48,281 bases of DNA from Phocaeicola sp. (GTDB lineage: Bacteria; Bacteroidota; Bacteroidia; Bacteroidales; Bacteroidaceae), in NCBI GenBank assembly GCA_020026225.1, contig JAHHQU010000009.1, forward strand, positions 1 through 48,281, in the 5' to 3' direction. The notes under the pieces were generated by a model. The model ran no database searches. It saw only the letters and a program-made list of their open reading frames with translations, and had not been told where the DNA came from. Each line of letters opens with the position of its first letter. The stretch's first letter is position 1. Positions 41,493-48,281 of this stretch are shown one piece after another. The translations under genes and the position numbers were made by a program.

Positions 41493-43949
41493 ATGAAAAG
41501 ATGGAAACGAATTGAAAACAGGTCCTTCCTTAAGCTGGGACTGTTTCTATTAAGTGCTTTGATGTTGGGCTCTTCCTGCAGCCTGCTATCTGAACGGTCG
41601 GATAGGAAAGTTACCTTTTATATCTCCCCCGATGGAGATGATAGCCAGTCGGGCAATCAGACCTCTCCTTTGAGGAGTATTCATCAGGCTATGAAGTTGG
41701 CAGCTCCGTATTGGGGCAAACGGCCCATTGATTATGTGTTTATGGATGGAGTACATTACTTGGATAGTTGTGTGGTTATTGCTTCCTATCATTCGGGTAA
41801 TGCAGAAAATCCTGTTACTTATAAAGCTCAGCATGAAGGGAAAGCGGTGCTGAGTGGCGGGAAACAGTTGTCGTTGAATTGGGAACCTTGGAAGAAGGGG
41901 ATATACTGTGCTACGTTGGCTGATGAGCAACTAACCGTTATTGATCAGCTTTATGTGAATGGCAAGCGTAAAGTGATGGCCCGTTATCCTAATCGGAACG
42001 GAAAGAATGTGTTCGATGCTTGGGACTTGTCGCATTCCATAAAGGAGAATCCCGAAACCGATTTGTTTAATCCCGAACGTATTCAGCGATGGAAGAATCC
42101 AGAAGGGGCTTATATCCATGCCATGCACGCCAGCTTATGGGGCGACATGCATTGGATTGTAACCGGAACAGAACACGGTAAGTTGGTGTATGAAGGTGGA
42201 TGGCAGAATAACCGCCCGTCGGCTATGCACCCTGTTTATCGAATGATAGAGAACGTATTTGAGGAACTGGATGAGCCCGGAGAATGGTTCTATGACAAGT
42301 CACGGCGGATGCTTTATTATTTTCCGGAAGCGGATGAAGACCTGGAAAAAGCTAAGATAGAATGTGTACGTCTGACTGAATTGTTCCGCTTTGAGGGAAC
42401 ACTGACTCCGATAGCTTATACTTCATTGGAGGGATTGATTTTCCGACATACAGCCCGTACCTTTATGGAGAACCGTGAGCCTTTGCTGCGCAGTGACTGG
42501 ACCACATGCAGGAAGGGGGCGGTAACGTATTACGGTACCGAGAATTGTTCCTTGAGGAATTGTGAGTTCGATCAAGTAGGAGGGAATGCGGTCTGTGTTA
42601 ACGACTATAACAAAAAATTGTTGATGTACGGGTGCTATATTCATGAGAGTGGAGCCAATGGCGTTGCTTTTGTGGGCAGTCCTTCGTCCGTTCGCAGTCC
42701 GCTTTTCCGTTACGGAGTACAGGACTATGCAGCGATGGACCGTACACCAGGGCCCAAAAACGACCTGTATCCGATTGATTGCCGGGTGGAAGAATGCTTG
42801 TTCACCCTTACAGGCCGTGTAGAAAAGCAGACCGCTCCGGTACAGATTTCTATGTCGCGAAGAATCACTGTGAATCGTTGTTCCATTTACGATGTACCTC
42901 GTGCGGGAATCAACATCAGCGAAGGTACCTTTGGAGGACATTGCATAGAAAATTGCGATGTCTTTAATACCGTCTTGGAAACAGGTGACCATGGAAGCTT
43001 CAATTCTTGGGGACGTGACCGTTTCTGGACTCCAGACATTCGTACTACTGCTGCAGAAGTAAAAAAAGACAGCTCTTTAATCCATTTGGATATGCTTGAA
43101 CCCAATATCTTGTTCCATAACCGTTGGAGATGTGACCATGGTTGGGATATTGATTTGGACGACGGCTCCTGTCATTACCGGATTTATAATAATGTCTTGT
43201 TGAACGGTGGGCTGAAGTTCCGCGAGGGATACGATCGCATTGCGATGAATAATGTCATAGTCAATAATAGTCTGCATCCTCATGTGTGGTATACAGAAAG
43301 CGGTGATATCGTCAAGCATAACATTCTGTTTGGTGCATACCGTCCTATTGCTATGAATATCTGTATCCCCAGTGATGGCAAGTGGGGGAAAGAAATAGAC
43401 TATAACTTCTTTGTAGTAAGCAATGGAAGCGTGAAGTGCTTTTTGGAAAATGGATGTGATGAACACTCGCTGATGGGAAATCCGCAATTTGTAGATGCCG
43501 CTTCGGGAAATTATGAAGTGGAAGCTGGATCGCCCGCTTTGCAGGTAGGGTTTCAGAATTTTCCAATGAAGCAGTTTGGAGTGACCTTGCCTCGACTTCG
43601 CAAGATTGCAAAGACTCCAGAAATACCTGAGATCCTGATGGAAGAAGATGAAGCAAAAGGCTCTATGATAGTATGGCATACAGCCAAAGTAAAAGATGTG
43701 GAAACATTGGGTGAGCAGTCGGCTACCGGATTGAAAAATAGAGAAGGAGTCTTGGTTGTGGCTGTGCCGGAAGTCTCAGAATTGGGGCAAGCAGGTCTAC
43801 GAGCCAATGATGTAATCTTATCGGCCTATGGAAAGGAAGTTCGGAATGTTAGGGAGCTGCTTCGTGTTGAGGCCGAGAATGAAAGTAGTTTGGTAATGAA
43901 GGTATGGCGTAATCAAGCGGAAAAAACGATAGAAGTACGTTTCTTTTGA
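41493..43949 (+). CDS. Right-handed beta-helix lipoprotein with C-terminal PDZ domain
   Basis: An 818-residue lipoprotein (lipobox ends at Cys29, MLGSSC). The mature part opens with TFYISPDGDDSQSGNQTSPLRSIHQA, the usual start of polysaccharide-acting beta-helices. Helix coils (CSLRNCEF, YGCYIHESGANGVAF, VNRCSIYDVPRAGINI, YRIYNNVLLNGG) run to about residue 670. HGSFNSWGRDRFW at 500-512 is a likely active-site segment, of a kind I associate with GH141-like proteins. Residues about 735-818 form a PDZ domain (AGLRANDVILSAYGKEVRNVREL). It probably cleaves or binds a glycan at the cell surface; the PDZ role is unknown. It is divergent from the sulfatase/GH2 operon. The family name is uncertain. Confidence 0.8.
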   Translation: MKRWKRIENRSFLKLGLFLLSALMLGSSCSLLSERSDRKVTFYISPDGDDSQSGNQTSPLRSIHQAMKLAAPYWGKRPIDYVFMDGVHYLDSCVVIASYHSGNAENPVTYKAQHEGKAVLSGGKQLSLNWEPWKKGIYCATLADEQLTVIDQLYVNGKRKVMARYPNRNGKNVFDAWDLSHSIKENPETDLFNPERIQRWKNPEGAYIHAMHASLWGDMHWIVTGTEHGKLVYEGGWQNNRPSAMHPVYRMIENVFEELDEPGEWFYDKSRRMLYYFPEADEDLEKAKIECVRLTELFRFEGTLTPIAYTSLEGLIFRHTARTFMENREPLLRSDWTTCRKGAVTYYGTENCSLRNCEFDQVGGNAVCVNDYNKKLLMYGCYIHESGANGVAFVGSPSSVRSPLFRYGVQDYAAMDRTPGPKNDLYPIDCRVEECLFTLTGRVEKQTAPVQISMSRRITVNRCSIYDVPRAGINISEGTFGGHCIENCDVFNTVLETGDHGSFNSWGRDRFWTPDIRTTAAEVKKDSSLIHLDMLEPNILFHNRWRCDHGWDIDLDDGSCHYRIYNNVLLNGGLKFREGYDRIAMNNVIVNNSLHPHVWYTESGDIVKHNILFGAYRPIAMNICIPSDGKWGKEIDYNFFVVSNGSVKCFLENGCDEHSLMGNPQFVDAASGNYEVEAGSPALQVGFQNFPMKQFGVTLPRLRKIAKTPEIPEILMEEDEAKGSMIVWHTAKVKDVETLGEQSATGLKNREGVLVVAVPEVSELGQAGLRANDVILSAYGKEVRNVRELLRVEAENESSLVMKVWRNQAEKTIEVRFF

Positions 43950-44061
43950 TTCCATGATACAGCTCTTGTCTTGTCCTTCACAAAAACACCTCTATGAATA
44001 AGACACTCTTGATGGGCATCCTTTGACGGGAGTACAAAAAGAGAGCTTGACTGCATAGAAA

Positions 44062-44121
44062 AAAGAGGTTCCAAGGAAATTCGTAAAGTAAGTCTTTTAC
44101 GAGTATCCTTGGAACCTCTTT
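44062..44121. terminator. Bidirectional terminator after the beta-helix gene
   Basis: A perfect 16-bp stem (44062-44077 with 44106-44121) encloses a second 7-bp stem (TCGTAAA with TTTACGA). A-rich sequence on the left gives a T-run for the leftward gene. It lies between convergent genes. Confidence 0.85.
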
Positions 44122-44162
44122 ATATTCGTTGTCAGTTTAGGCAGACAAACAGCTGCCAAATT

Positions 44163-44714
44163 TTATTCGGCCGACTGGTCGGCAGGTTGCTTGTTGTCTT
44201 CTTCTTTAAACCAGGAAGCATAAAGAAGATATCCGTTGGCTATCTTCTGGTTCAGTTCCTTGCTCTGAGTAGGATCCACGTTCTTGATAAAGCGAGCAGG
44301 AACCCCTCCCCATAATGTATGTGGAGGAATGACGGTCTTGGCAAGAACCAATGCCCCGGCTGCAACGATGGCCCCTTCGCCCACGACGGCATAATCCAGT
44401 AAAGTAGACCCCATACCGATCAAGGCATTATCTTTCACACAAGCTCCATGCAATGTCACGTTGTGTCCGATGGTCACATCATTGCCTATTTCGACCGTTG
44501 ACTTTTCATAGAGCGTATGCAGGACGGTACCGTCTTGAATATTCACCCGATTGCCGATGCGGATGGAATTGACGTCTCCACGCAGAACGGTATTGAACCA
44601 GATGCTGCATTGGTCTCCCATTGCCACATCTCCTATGATGGTGGCATTGTCAGCCAAGTAGCAATCCTTTCCGAATTGAGGAGTAAATCCTCGTACAGAT
44701 TTGATCAGTGCCAT
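44163..44714 (-). CDS. Gamma-carbonic-anhydrase-like protein (left-handed beta-helix)
   Basis: A 183-residue hexapeptide-repeat protein of the gamma carbonic anhydrase/YrdA family. Repeats run from CYLADNATIIGDVAMGDQ to AAGALVLAKTVI. Candidate zinc ligands are the histidines in DGTVLHTLY, TIGHNV and VTLHGA, as expected of the trimeric family. Many members have no proven carbonic anhydrase activity. I chose the ATG at 44712-44714 (MALIKSVRGFTPQFG); a 14-codon longer frame would overlap the aminopeptidase stop and lacks family similarity. It starts 11 bp after that aminopeptidase and is likely co-transcribed with it. Confidence 0.9.
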   Translation of the reverse strand: MALIKSVRGFTPQFGKDCYLADNATIIGDVAMGDQCSIWFNTVLRGDVNSIRIGNRVNIQDGTVLHTLYEKSTVEIGNDVTIGHNVTLHGACVKDNALIGMGSTLLDYAVVGEGAIVAAGALVLAKTVIPPHTLWGGVPARFIKNVDPTQSKELNQKIANGYLLYASWFKEEDNKQPADQSAE

Positions 44715-44725
44715 AGTCCTTTTGA

Positions 44726-46504
44726 TTAAATGGCCGTAGTGGCCGCTTTCAGCCATTCCTGCTCTTCGGGAGTCAGATCAGGAGCCAGTTCGTTGTATAC
44801 TCGAGTGTGGTAGTCGTTGAACCATTTTTTCTCTTCTGGACTGAGCATGCTTTCGATGATGCCTTCTTTGTCAATCGGGCAAAGCGTGAGCGGGTCTAAT
44901 CGGTAGAATGGTCCGAATTCGGTCTTTATGGCTTCAGTCACAATCATGGTATTTTCATGGCGTATACCATATTCTCCGGCTTTGTATATGCCGGGTTCAT
45001 TGGTAATGGTCATTCCCGGAAGCATCATGGCGGGTACATGATTCATTCGAATTTGATGAGGACCTTCGTGTACATTCAGAAAATGACCTACACCATGTCC
45101 GGTACCATGCCCATAATTGATACCTTCTTTCCACATAGCCTGACGAGCAAGAATATCCAGTTGTGTGCCGCATGTCCCATGAGGGAATACCGCCATTGAT
45201 AAATTGATGAAACCTTTCAGCACCAAGGTATAATCTTTCTTTTGAGCTTCTGTAAGCGGACCTAACACAATGGTACGTGTAATGTCTGTTGTGCCGTCCA
45301 GATATTGGGCACCACTATCGAGTAACAACAGCCCGTCCGGTTTCAAGGTTGAGGCCGATTCTTGGGTCGCTTCGTAGTGCACAATGGCACCATGTTCTTG
45401 ATAGCCGGCAATTGTATCGAAGCTGATACCTTTAAAATAAGGATGAGTCGCCCGGAAACCATACAATTTCTCATCGACAGACATTTCAGTCTCTTTCCCA
45501 GATTTTACAGCTTCTTTAATCCAGCGTAAGAATCGCACCATTGCAATGCCGTCGCGATGCATGGCGTTGCGGAATCCTCGGATTTCGGTTTCGTTCTTGA
45601 CAGCCTTCAGAAAACTGACAGGAGAAGCTGTACGGATGATGCGTACGTCAGGACGCATGGTAGTATAGAGGAAGTAATTCGTGTTGTCGGACATTTGGAT
45701 GCTCTTTTCAAGATAATTTCCCAAGTCGCATACCACGTCATCGTATGGTTTGGTCTCGATACCGTTCGTTTTTAGATAATCTTGTACCTCAGCTGTTAGT
45801 TTTTGTGGGGTTATATATAAAGTAACCTTGTTGTGAGTAATTAAAAGATAGCTTACAAAAACAGGGTTGCAATGGACATCGTTGCCACGAAGATTTAAAG
45901 TCCATGCTATCTCGTCGAGTGCAGAAATCAGGACTCCGTCAGCTTGATGCTGGGCTATGCGTTTGCGAATCTCCTGCAACTTTTCAGCAACCGTTTTACC
46001 GGTAAACTCAACCGGTAAAATGAAAATCGGATTTACAGGAATGGAAGGACGGTCTGTCCATAACTTTTCATACGGATCGTTTACCACTTTCAATTCCAAT
46101 CCGAACGCATGCAGTTCTTTCGCCAAAGCTTCTGCTTCGGCTGTAGTATTTACCCAACCGTCGATTCCCACTTTATCACCGGGCTGCAGGACAGATCCCA
46201 GCCATTCGGGAATGGAAAGTGTATCAGGAAGTCTGTCCTTAAAGAGAATGAGACCTGTATCTTTTAATTGGTCCTCAGCTTGCAGGAAAAATCGTGAGTC
46301 CGTCCACACTCCTCCCTTGTCAGAGGTAATTACGGCGGTTCCGGCAGAACCCGTGAATCCAGAAATCCATTTTCTTGATTCCCAATGTTCTGGCGTATAT
46401 TCACCGGAGTGAGGGTCGGTGCTTGGGGTGATAAAAGCAGAAACGCCTTCCTCCTTCATAAAAGAACGTAATAAGGAGATGCGTCTTTTTATTTCTTGTT
46501 TCAT
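44726..46504 (-). CDS. Xaa-Pro aminopeptidase (M24B family)
   Basis: A 592-residue cytoplasmic metallopeptidase that removes the first residue before a proline. Two creatinase-like N-terminal domains are followed by a pita-bread catalytic domain. Metal ligands are Asp396 and Asp407 (LLDSGAQYLDGTTDITRT), a histidine in GHGTGHGVGHFLNVHEGPH, and glutamates in ITNEPGIY and GIRHENTMIV. Length fits the long eukaryotic-like aminopeptidase P form common in Bacteroidetes. It is the first gene of a two-gene leftward operon with the gamma-carbonic-anhydrase-like gene. Confidence 0.95.
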   Translation of the reverse strand: MKQEIKRRISLLRSFMKEEGVSAFITPSTDPHSGEYTPEHWESRKWISGFTGSAGTAVITSDKGGVWTDSRFFLQAEDQLKDTGLILFKDRLPDTLSIPEWLGSVLQPGDKVGIDGWVNTTAEAEALAKELHAFGLELKVVNDPYEKLWTDRPSIPVNPIFILPVEFTGKTVAEKLQEIRKRIAQHQADGVLISALDEIAWTLNLRGNDVHCNPVFVSYLLITHNKVTLYITPQKLTAEVQDYLKTNGIETKPYDDVVCDLGNYLEKSIQMSDNTNYFLYTTMRPDVRIIRTASPVSFLKAVKNETEIRGFRNAMHRDGIAMVRFLRWIKEAVKSGKETEMSVDEKLYGFRATHPYFKGISFDTIAGYQEHGAIVHYEATQESASTLKPDGLLLLDSGAQYLDGTTDITRTIVLGPLTEAQKKDYTLVLKGFINLSMAVFPHGTCGTQLDILARQAMWKEGINYGHGTGHGVGHFLNVHEGPHQIRMNHVPAMMLPGMTITNEPGIYKAGEYGIRHENTMIVTEAIKTEFGPFYRLDPLTLCPIDKEGIIESMLSPEEKKWFNDYHTRVYNELAPDLTPEEQEWLKAATTAI

Positions 46505-46536
46505 GTAAATAGTCCTTTAAGAGTTGTACATCAAAA

Positions 46537-46544
46537 CAAAGATA
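46537..46544 (-). promoter_or_regulatory. -7 element for the aminopeptidase operon
   Basis: The minus strand reads TATCTTTG, an exact match, about 33 bp upstream of the start codon. It is divergent from the rpsU promoter. Confidence 0.6.
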
Positions 46545-46583
46545 CAATTTCTCTGAAAAAATGTATAAAAACAAGTGGAAAGT

Positions 46584-46614
46584 TTTGTGAATTAAGAAAG
46601 TATACGTACTTTTG
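46584..46614 (+). promoter_or_regulatory. Promoter of the rpsU-xer-hpf operon
   Basis: TTTG at 46584-46587 is followed after 19 nt by TACTTTTG at 46607-46614, both exact consensus matches. The start point should be near 46618, giving a leader of about 54 nt. Confidence 0.8.
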
Positions 46615-46671
46615 CACGCAAATTCGACTATTGAAATAATTTAATAACAACAATACTTTAATTTAAAAAAC

Positions 46672-46863
46672 ATGATTGTAGTTCCAGTTAAAGAAGGCGA
46701 AAACATTGAAAAAGCGCTTAAAAAATTCAAAAGAAAATTTGAAAAAACAGGTGTAGTAAAAGAATTGAGAAACAGACAGCAGTTTGACAAACCATCTGTT
46801 TTGAAAAGATTGAAGATGGAACGTGCTATTTACGTTCAGAAAATGCAGCAGGTAGAAGAATAA
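46672..46863 (+). CDS. rpsU: 30S ribosomal protein bS21
   Basis: A complete 63-residue, strongly basic bS21 (MIVVPVKEGENIEKALKKFKRKFEKTG, then LKRLKMERAIYVQKMQ). In Bacteroidia bS21 helps cover the anti-Shine-Dalgarno end of 16S rRNA in the small subunit. The start is preceded by A/T-only sequence without any Shine-Dalgarno element. It heads an operon with a Xer recombinase 75 bp downstream and hpf after that. Confidence 0.97.
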   Translation: MIVVPVKEGENIEKALKKFKRKFEKTGVVKELRNRQQFDKPSVLKRLKMERAIYVQKMQQVEE

Positions 46864-46938
46864 TAAATTCTGCAGAATTTCTTGAATTATTGAATTCTTT
46901 TTCATATATTCGTTGCTGAAACAAAAAGCGATGTTTCT

Positions 46939-47820
46939 ATGTTGAAGGAATCTTTTTTGGAGTATCTAAGGCTGGAAAGGAACTATTCTGAAAAGACGGT
47001 TATCAGTTATGAAGCCGACTTGAACCAGTTTGAAGCATACTTGAAAGGGGTGGATGAAAACCTCGATTTTATTGCCGCAGATGCAGATCTGCTTCGCGGA
47101 TGGGTTATGCAACTCATGGAGCGGAAATATACAGAAACGTCAGTAAATCGAAAGCTAAGCTCACTTCGAACCTTTTATCGCTATCTGTTACGCAAAGGTG
47201 CTGTGAAAGCAGATCCGATGCAGAAGGTGGTAGGTCCAAAGAAAAAGAAGCCGCTGCCCGTGTTTGTGAAAGATGCCGACATGAATAGACTCTTGGATGA
47301 GACCGATTTCGGAAACTCGTTTGAAGGTGTTCGTGACCGACTGATTTTGGAAATGTTTTATGTGACAGGTATTCGACTCTCAGAACTGATTGGTTTACGG
47401 GATGCGGATGTAGACTTGTCTGCAGGGACGATAAAGGTGACCGGAAAAAGAAATAAGCAGCGGTTGATTCCTTTTGGTGAAGAACTGAAAGAAGACTTGC
47501 TGGCTTATCTGGATGCAAGAAACGCATATTATTCGGGATTATGTAATTCATTCTTTATCCGTAAGGAGGGGAAACCGTTGTATAGTCACCTGATTTATGT
47601 TTTAGTAAAGAAATACCTTTCAAAGGTAGTGACATTGAAGAAGCGAAGCCCGCATGTACTCCGGCATTCATTTGCCACCTCGATGTTAAATCACAATGCT
47701 GAATTGGAGGCGGTGAAAGAGTTGTTAGGACATGAGAGTTTAACGACTACTGAAGTGTATACTCACACTACTTTTGAAGAACTAAAAAAAATATATGAAC
47801 AAGCTCATCCTAGAGCGTAA
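46939..47820 (+). CDS. Tyrosine recombinase XerC/XerD-like
   Basis: A 293-residue site-specific recombinase of the size used for chromosome dimer resolution. The N-terminal SAM-like domain (FLEYLRLERNYSEKTVISYEADL) is complete. The catalytic set is present: Arg146 (TGIRLSEL), Lys170 (TGKRNKQR), His239 and Arg242 (HVLRHSF), His265 (LLGHESL) and Tyr274 (TEVYTHTT). Its place between rpsU and hpf is the conserved Bacteroides arrangement, so it is a core gene and not a mobile-element integrase. XerC and XerD cannot be told apart by eye. The stop lies 16 bp before hpf. Confidence 0.93.
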   Translation: MLKESFLEYLRLERNYSEKTVISYEADLNQFEAYLKGVDENLDFIAADADLLRGWVMQLMERKYTETSVNRKLSSLRTFYRYLLRKGAVKADPMQKVVGPKKKKPLPVFVKDADMNRLLDETDFGNSFEGVRDRLILEMFYVTGIRLSELIGLRDADVDLSAGTIKVTGKRNKQRLIPFGEELKEDLLAYLDARNAYYSGLCNSFFIRKEGKPLYSHLIYVLVKKYLSKVVTLKKRSPHVLRHSFATSMLNHNAELEAVKELLGHESLTTTEVYTHTTFEELKKIYEQAHPRA

Positions 47821-47823
47821 AGT

Positions 47824-47832
47824 AAAGGAGGT
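47824..47832 (+). promoter_or_regulatory. Strong Shine-Dalgarno sequence before hpf
   Basis: AAAGGAGGT sits 4 nt before the ATG at 47837. It is close to a perfect complement of the 16S rRNA 3' end and is the clearest such site before any gene in the window. It also decides the hpf start over an in-frame ATG at 47795 inside the recombinase gene. Confidence 0.85.
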
Positions 47833-47836
47833 CTTT

Positions 47837-48136
47837 ATGGAAGTTAGAATTCAATCAATTCATTTCGATGCATCAGAGAAATTGAATGCTTTTATTCAGA
47901 AAAAGGCAGAAAAGCTCGAGAAGTTTTGCGATAATATAAAGAAAGCAGAGGTGTCTTTAAAAGTTGTAAAACCAGAAACTGTGATGAATAAAGAAGCCGG
48001 AGTTCGGGTTCTTGCGTTAGGAACTGAGTTTTACGCAGAAAAGGTCAGCGATACATTCGAAGAATCAATCGACGTTTGTATGGAAGCTCTTGCTAAACAG
48101 CTGGTAAAGGCTAAGGAAAAAATGCAGGGCAAATAA
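47837..48136 (+). CDS. hpf: Ribosome hibernation-promoting factor, short form
   Basis: A 99-residue HPF/YfiA-family protein (MEVRIQSIHFDASEKLNAFIQKK, then VRVLALGTEFYAEKVSDTFEESIDVCMEAL). It binds idle 30S subunits in the mRNA/tRNA channel and protects them when growth stops. The short length means it lacks the C-terminal dimerisation domain of long HPF. It is the third gene of the rpsU operon, 16 bp after the recombinase, and is preceded by an unusually strong Shine-Dalgarno sequence. No terminator follows; a tRNA promoter begins 17 bp later. Confidence 0.95.
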   Translation: MEVRIQSIHFDASEKLNAFIQKKAEKLEKFCDNIKKAEVSLKVVKPETVMNKEAGVRVLALGTEFYAEKVSDTFEESIDVCMEALAKQLVKAKEKMQGK

Positions 48137-48153
48137 AAAAAACGCTGAAATAT

Positions 48154-48183
48154 TTTGTAGATAAAAAATTATAGCTAACTTTG
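48154..48183 (+). promoter_or_regulatory. Promoter of the tRNA-Thr transcript
   Basis: TTTG at 48154-48157 is followed after 18 nt by TAACTTTG at 48176-48183, both exact matches. The expected start is near 48187, about 43 nt before the tRNA. Confidence 0.78.
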
Positions 48184-48219
48184 CAGCCGCAAAACCATCA
48201 GAGATGTGGCTGCAAAGTT
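48177..48219. repeat. 12-bp inverted repeat overlapping the tRNA-Thr promoter
   Basis: AACTTTGCAGCC (48177-48188) and GGCTGCAAAGTT (48208-48219) are perfect inverted copies 19 bp apart. The left arm contains most of the -7 element, so the pair spans the start point. Confidence 0.75.
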
Positions 48220-48229
48220 TCTAAATCTT

Positions 48230-48281
48230 GCCTCTTTAGCTCAGTTGGCCAGAGCACGTGATTTGTAATCTCGGGGTCGTT
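48230..48281 (+). tRNA. tRNA-Thr (anticodon TGT), cut by the window end
   Basis: The 5' two thirds are present. The acceptor strand is GCCTCTT, the D-stem is GCTC/GAGC, and the anticodon loop TTTGTAA has anticodon TGT at 48264-48266, reading ACA and related Thr codons. The anticodon stem CGTGA/TCTCG has a T-T mismatch in its middle. In Bacteroides a tRNA-Thr here usually leads into a tRNA cluster and tuf, which would lie outside the window. Confidence 0.9.

Noticed and set aside
44715..44756. 14-codon N-terminal extension of the gamma-carbonic-anhydrase-like protein
   Set aside because: It overlaps the aminopeptidase stop region and has no family similarity; MALIKS is the better start.
46939..47820. 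Integrase of a mobile element
   Set aside because: Gene order rpsU-xer-hpf is the conserved chromosomal arrangement, and no element ends, attachment repeats or cargo are visible.
47795..47836. Longer hpf starting inside the recombinase gene
   Set aside because: The Shine-Dalgarno sequence at 47824-47832 and HPF family length both favour the ATG at 47837.

Overview
The window looks like a chromosomal segment from a gut Bacteroidales, most likely the Bacteroides/Phocaeicola group. The signs are a SusC/SusD pair, many Bacteroidetes lipoproteins, repeated promoters of the Bacteroides type (TTTG about 19 nt upstream of TAnnTTTG), almost no Shine-Dalgarno sequences, and the gene order rpsU - xer recombinase - hpf - tRNA-Thr. 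I cannot assign a species from sequence reading alone.

Layout. 1-2.5 kb: the 3' tip of tyrS, then a leftward ABC-transporter operon ending in its own GntR/YtrA-type regulator. 2.6-6.1 kb: a DUF4837-like lipoprotein with an odd four-unit 22-bp palindrome array behind it, then a GH29 fucosidase lipoprotein. 6.3-17.1 kb: a tRNA-Gln, a tricorn-like S41 protease, a sulfatase, a GH89 alpha-N-acetylglucosaminidase and a GH2 enzyme. 17.2-23 kb: an outer-membrane barrel protein, then priA, a PHP phosphoesterase, a low-molecular-weight tyrosine phosphatase and the anaerobic sulfatase-maturating enzyme. 23.2-28.1 kb: an HD-domain (PgpH-like) phosphodiesterase divergent from gltX-waaA. 28.2-44 kb: an accessory region with a GH110 alpha-galactosidase, a thioredoxin-fold lipoprotein, SusC/SusD, an endonuclease/exonuclease/phosphatase lipoprotein, an overlapping sulfatase/GH2 pair, and a beta-helix lipoprotein fused to a PDZ domain. 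44-48.3 kb: a gamma-carbonic-anhydrase-like protein, aminopeptidase P, then rpsU, a Xer recombinase, hpf and the start of a tRNA-Thr.

How they fit together. Fucosidase, alpha-GlcNAc-ase, two GH2 enzymes, alpha-galactosidase and two sulfatases are together what is needed to strip host mucin-type or other sulfated glycans. Both sulfatases carry serine-type modification motifs (S-x-P-S-R and S-x-A-S-R), and the radical-SAM maturase for such sites lies between them. No glycan-sensing regulator (hybrid two-component system, SusR, ECF sigma/anti-sigma) is present. The only SusC/SusD pair sits with a thioredoxin-like lipoprotein, in DNA that looks more AT-rich than its neighbours.

The observations most worth following are the 22-bp palindrome array, a strong Shine-Dalgarno sequence found only at hpf in the bS21 operon, an apparently leaderless priA, the thioredoxin/SusC/SusD module, and the beta-helix/PDZ fusion. 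I saw no CRISPR array, insertion sequence, prophage or obvious broken gene.
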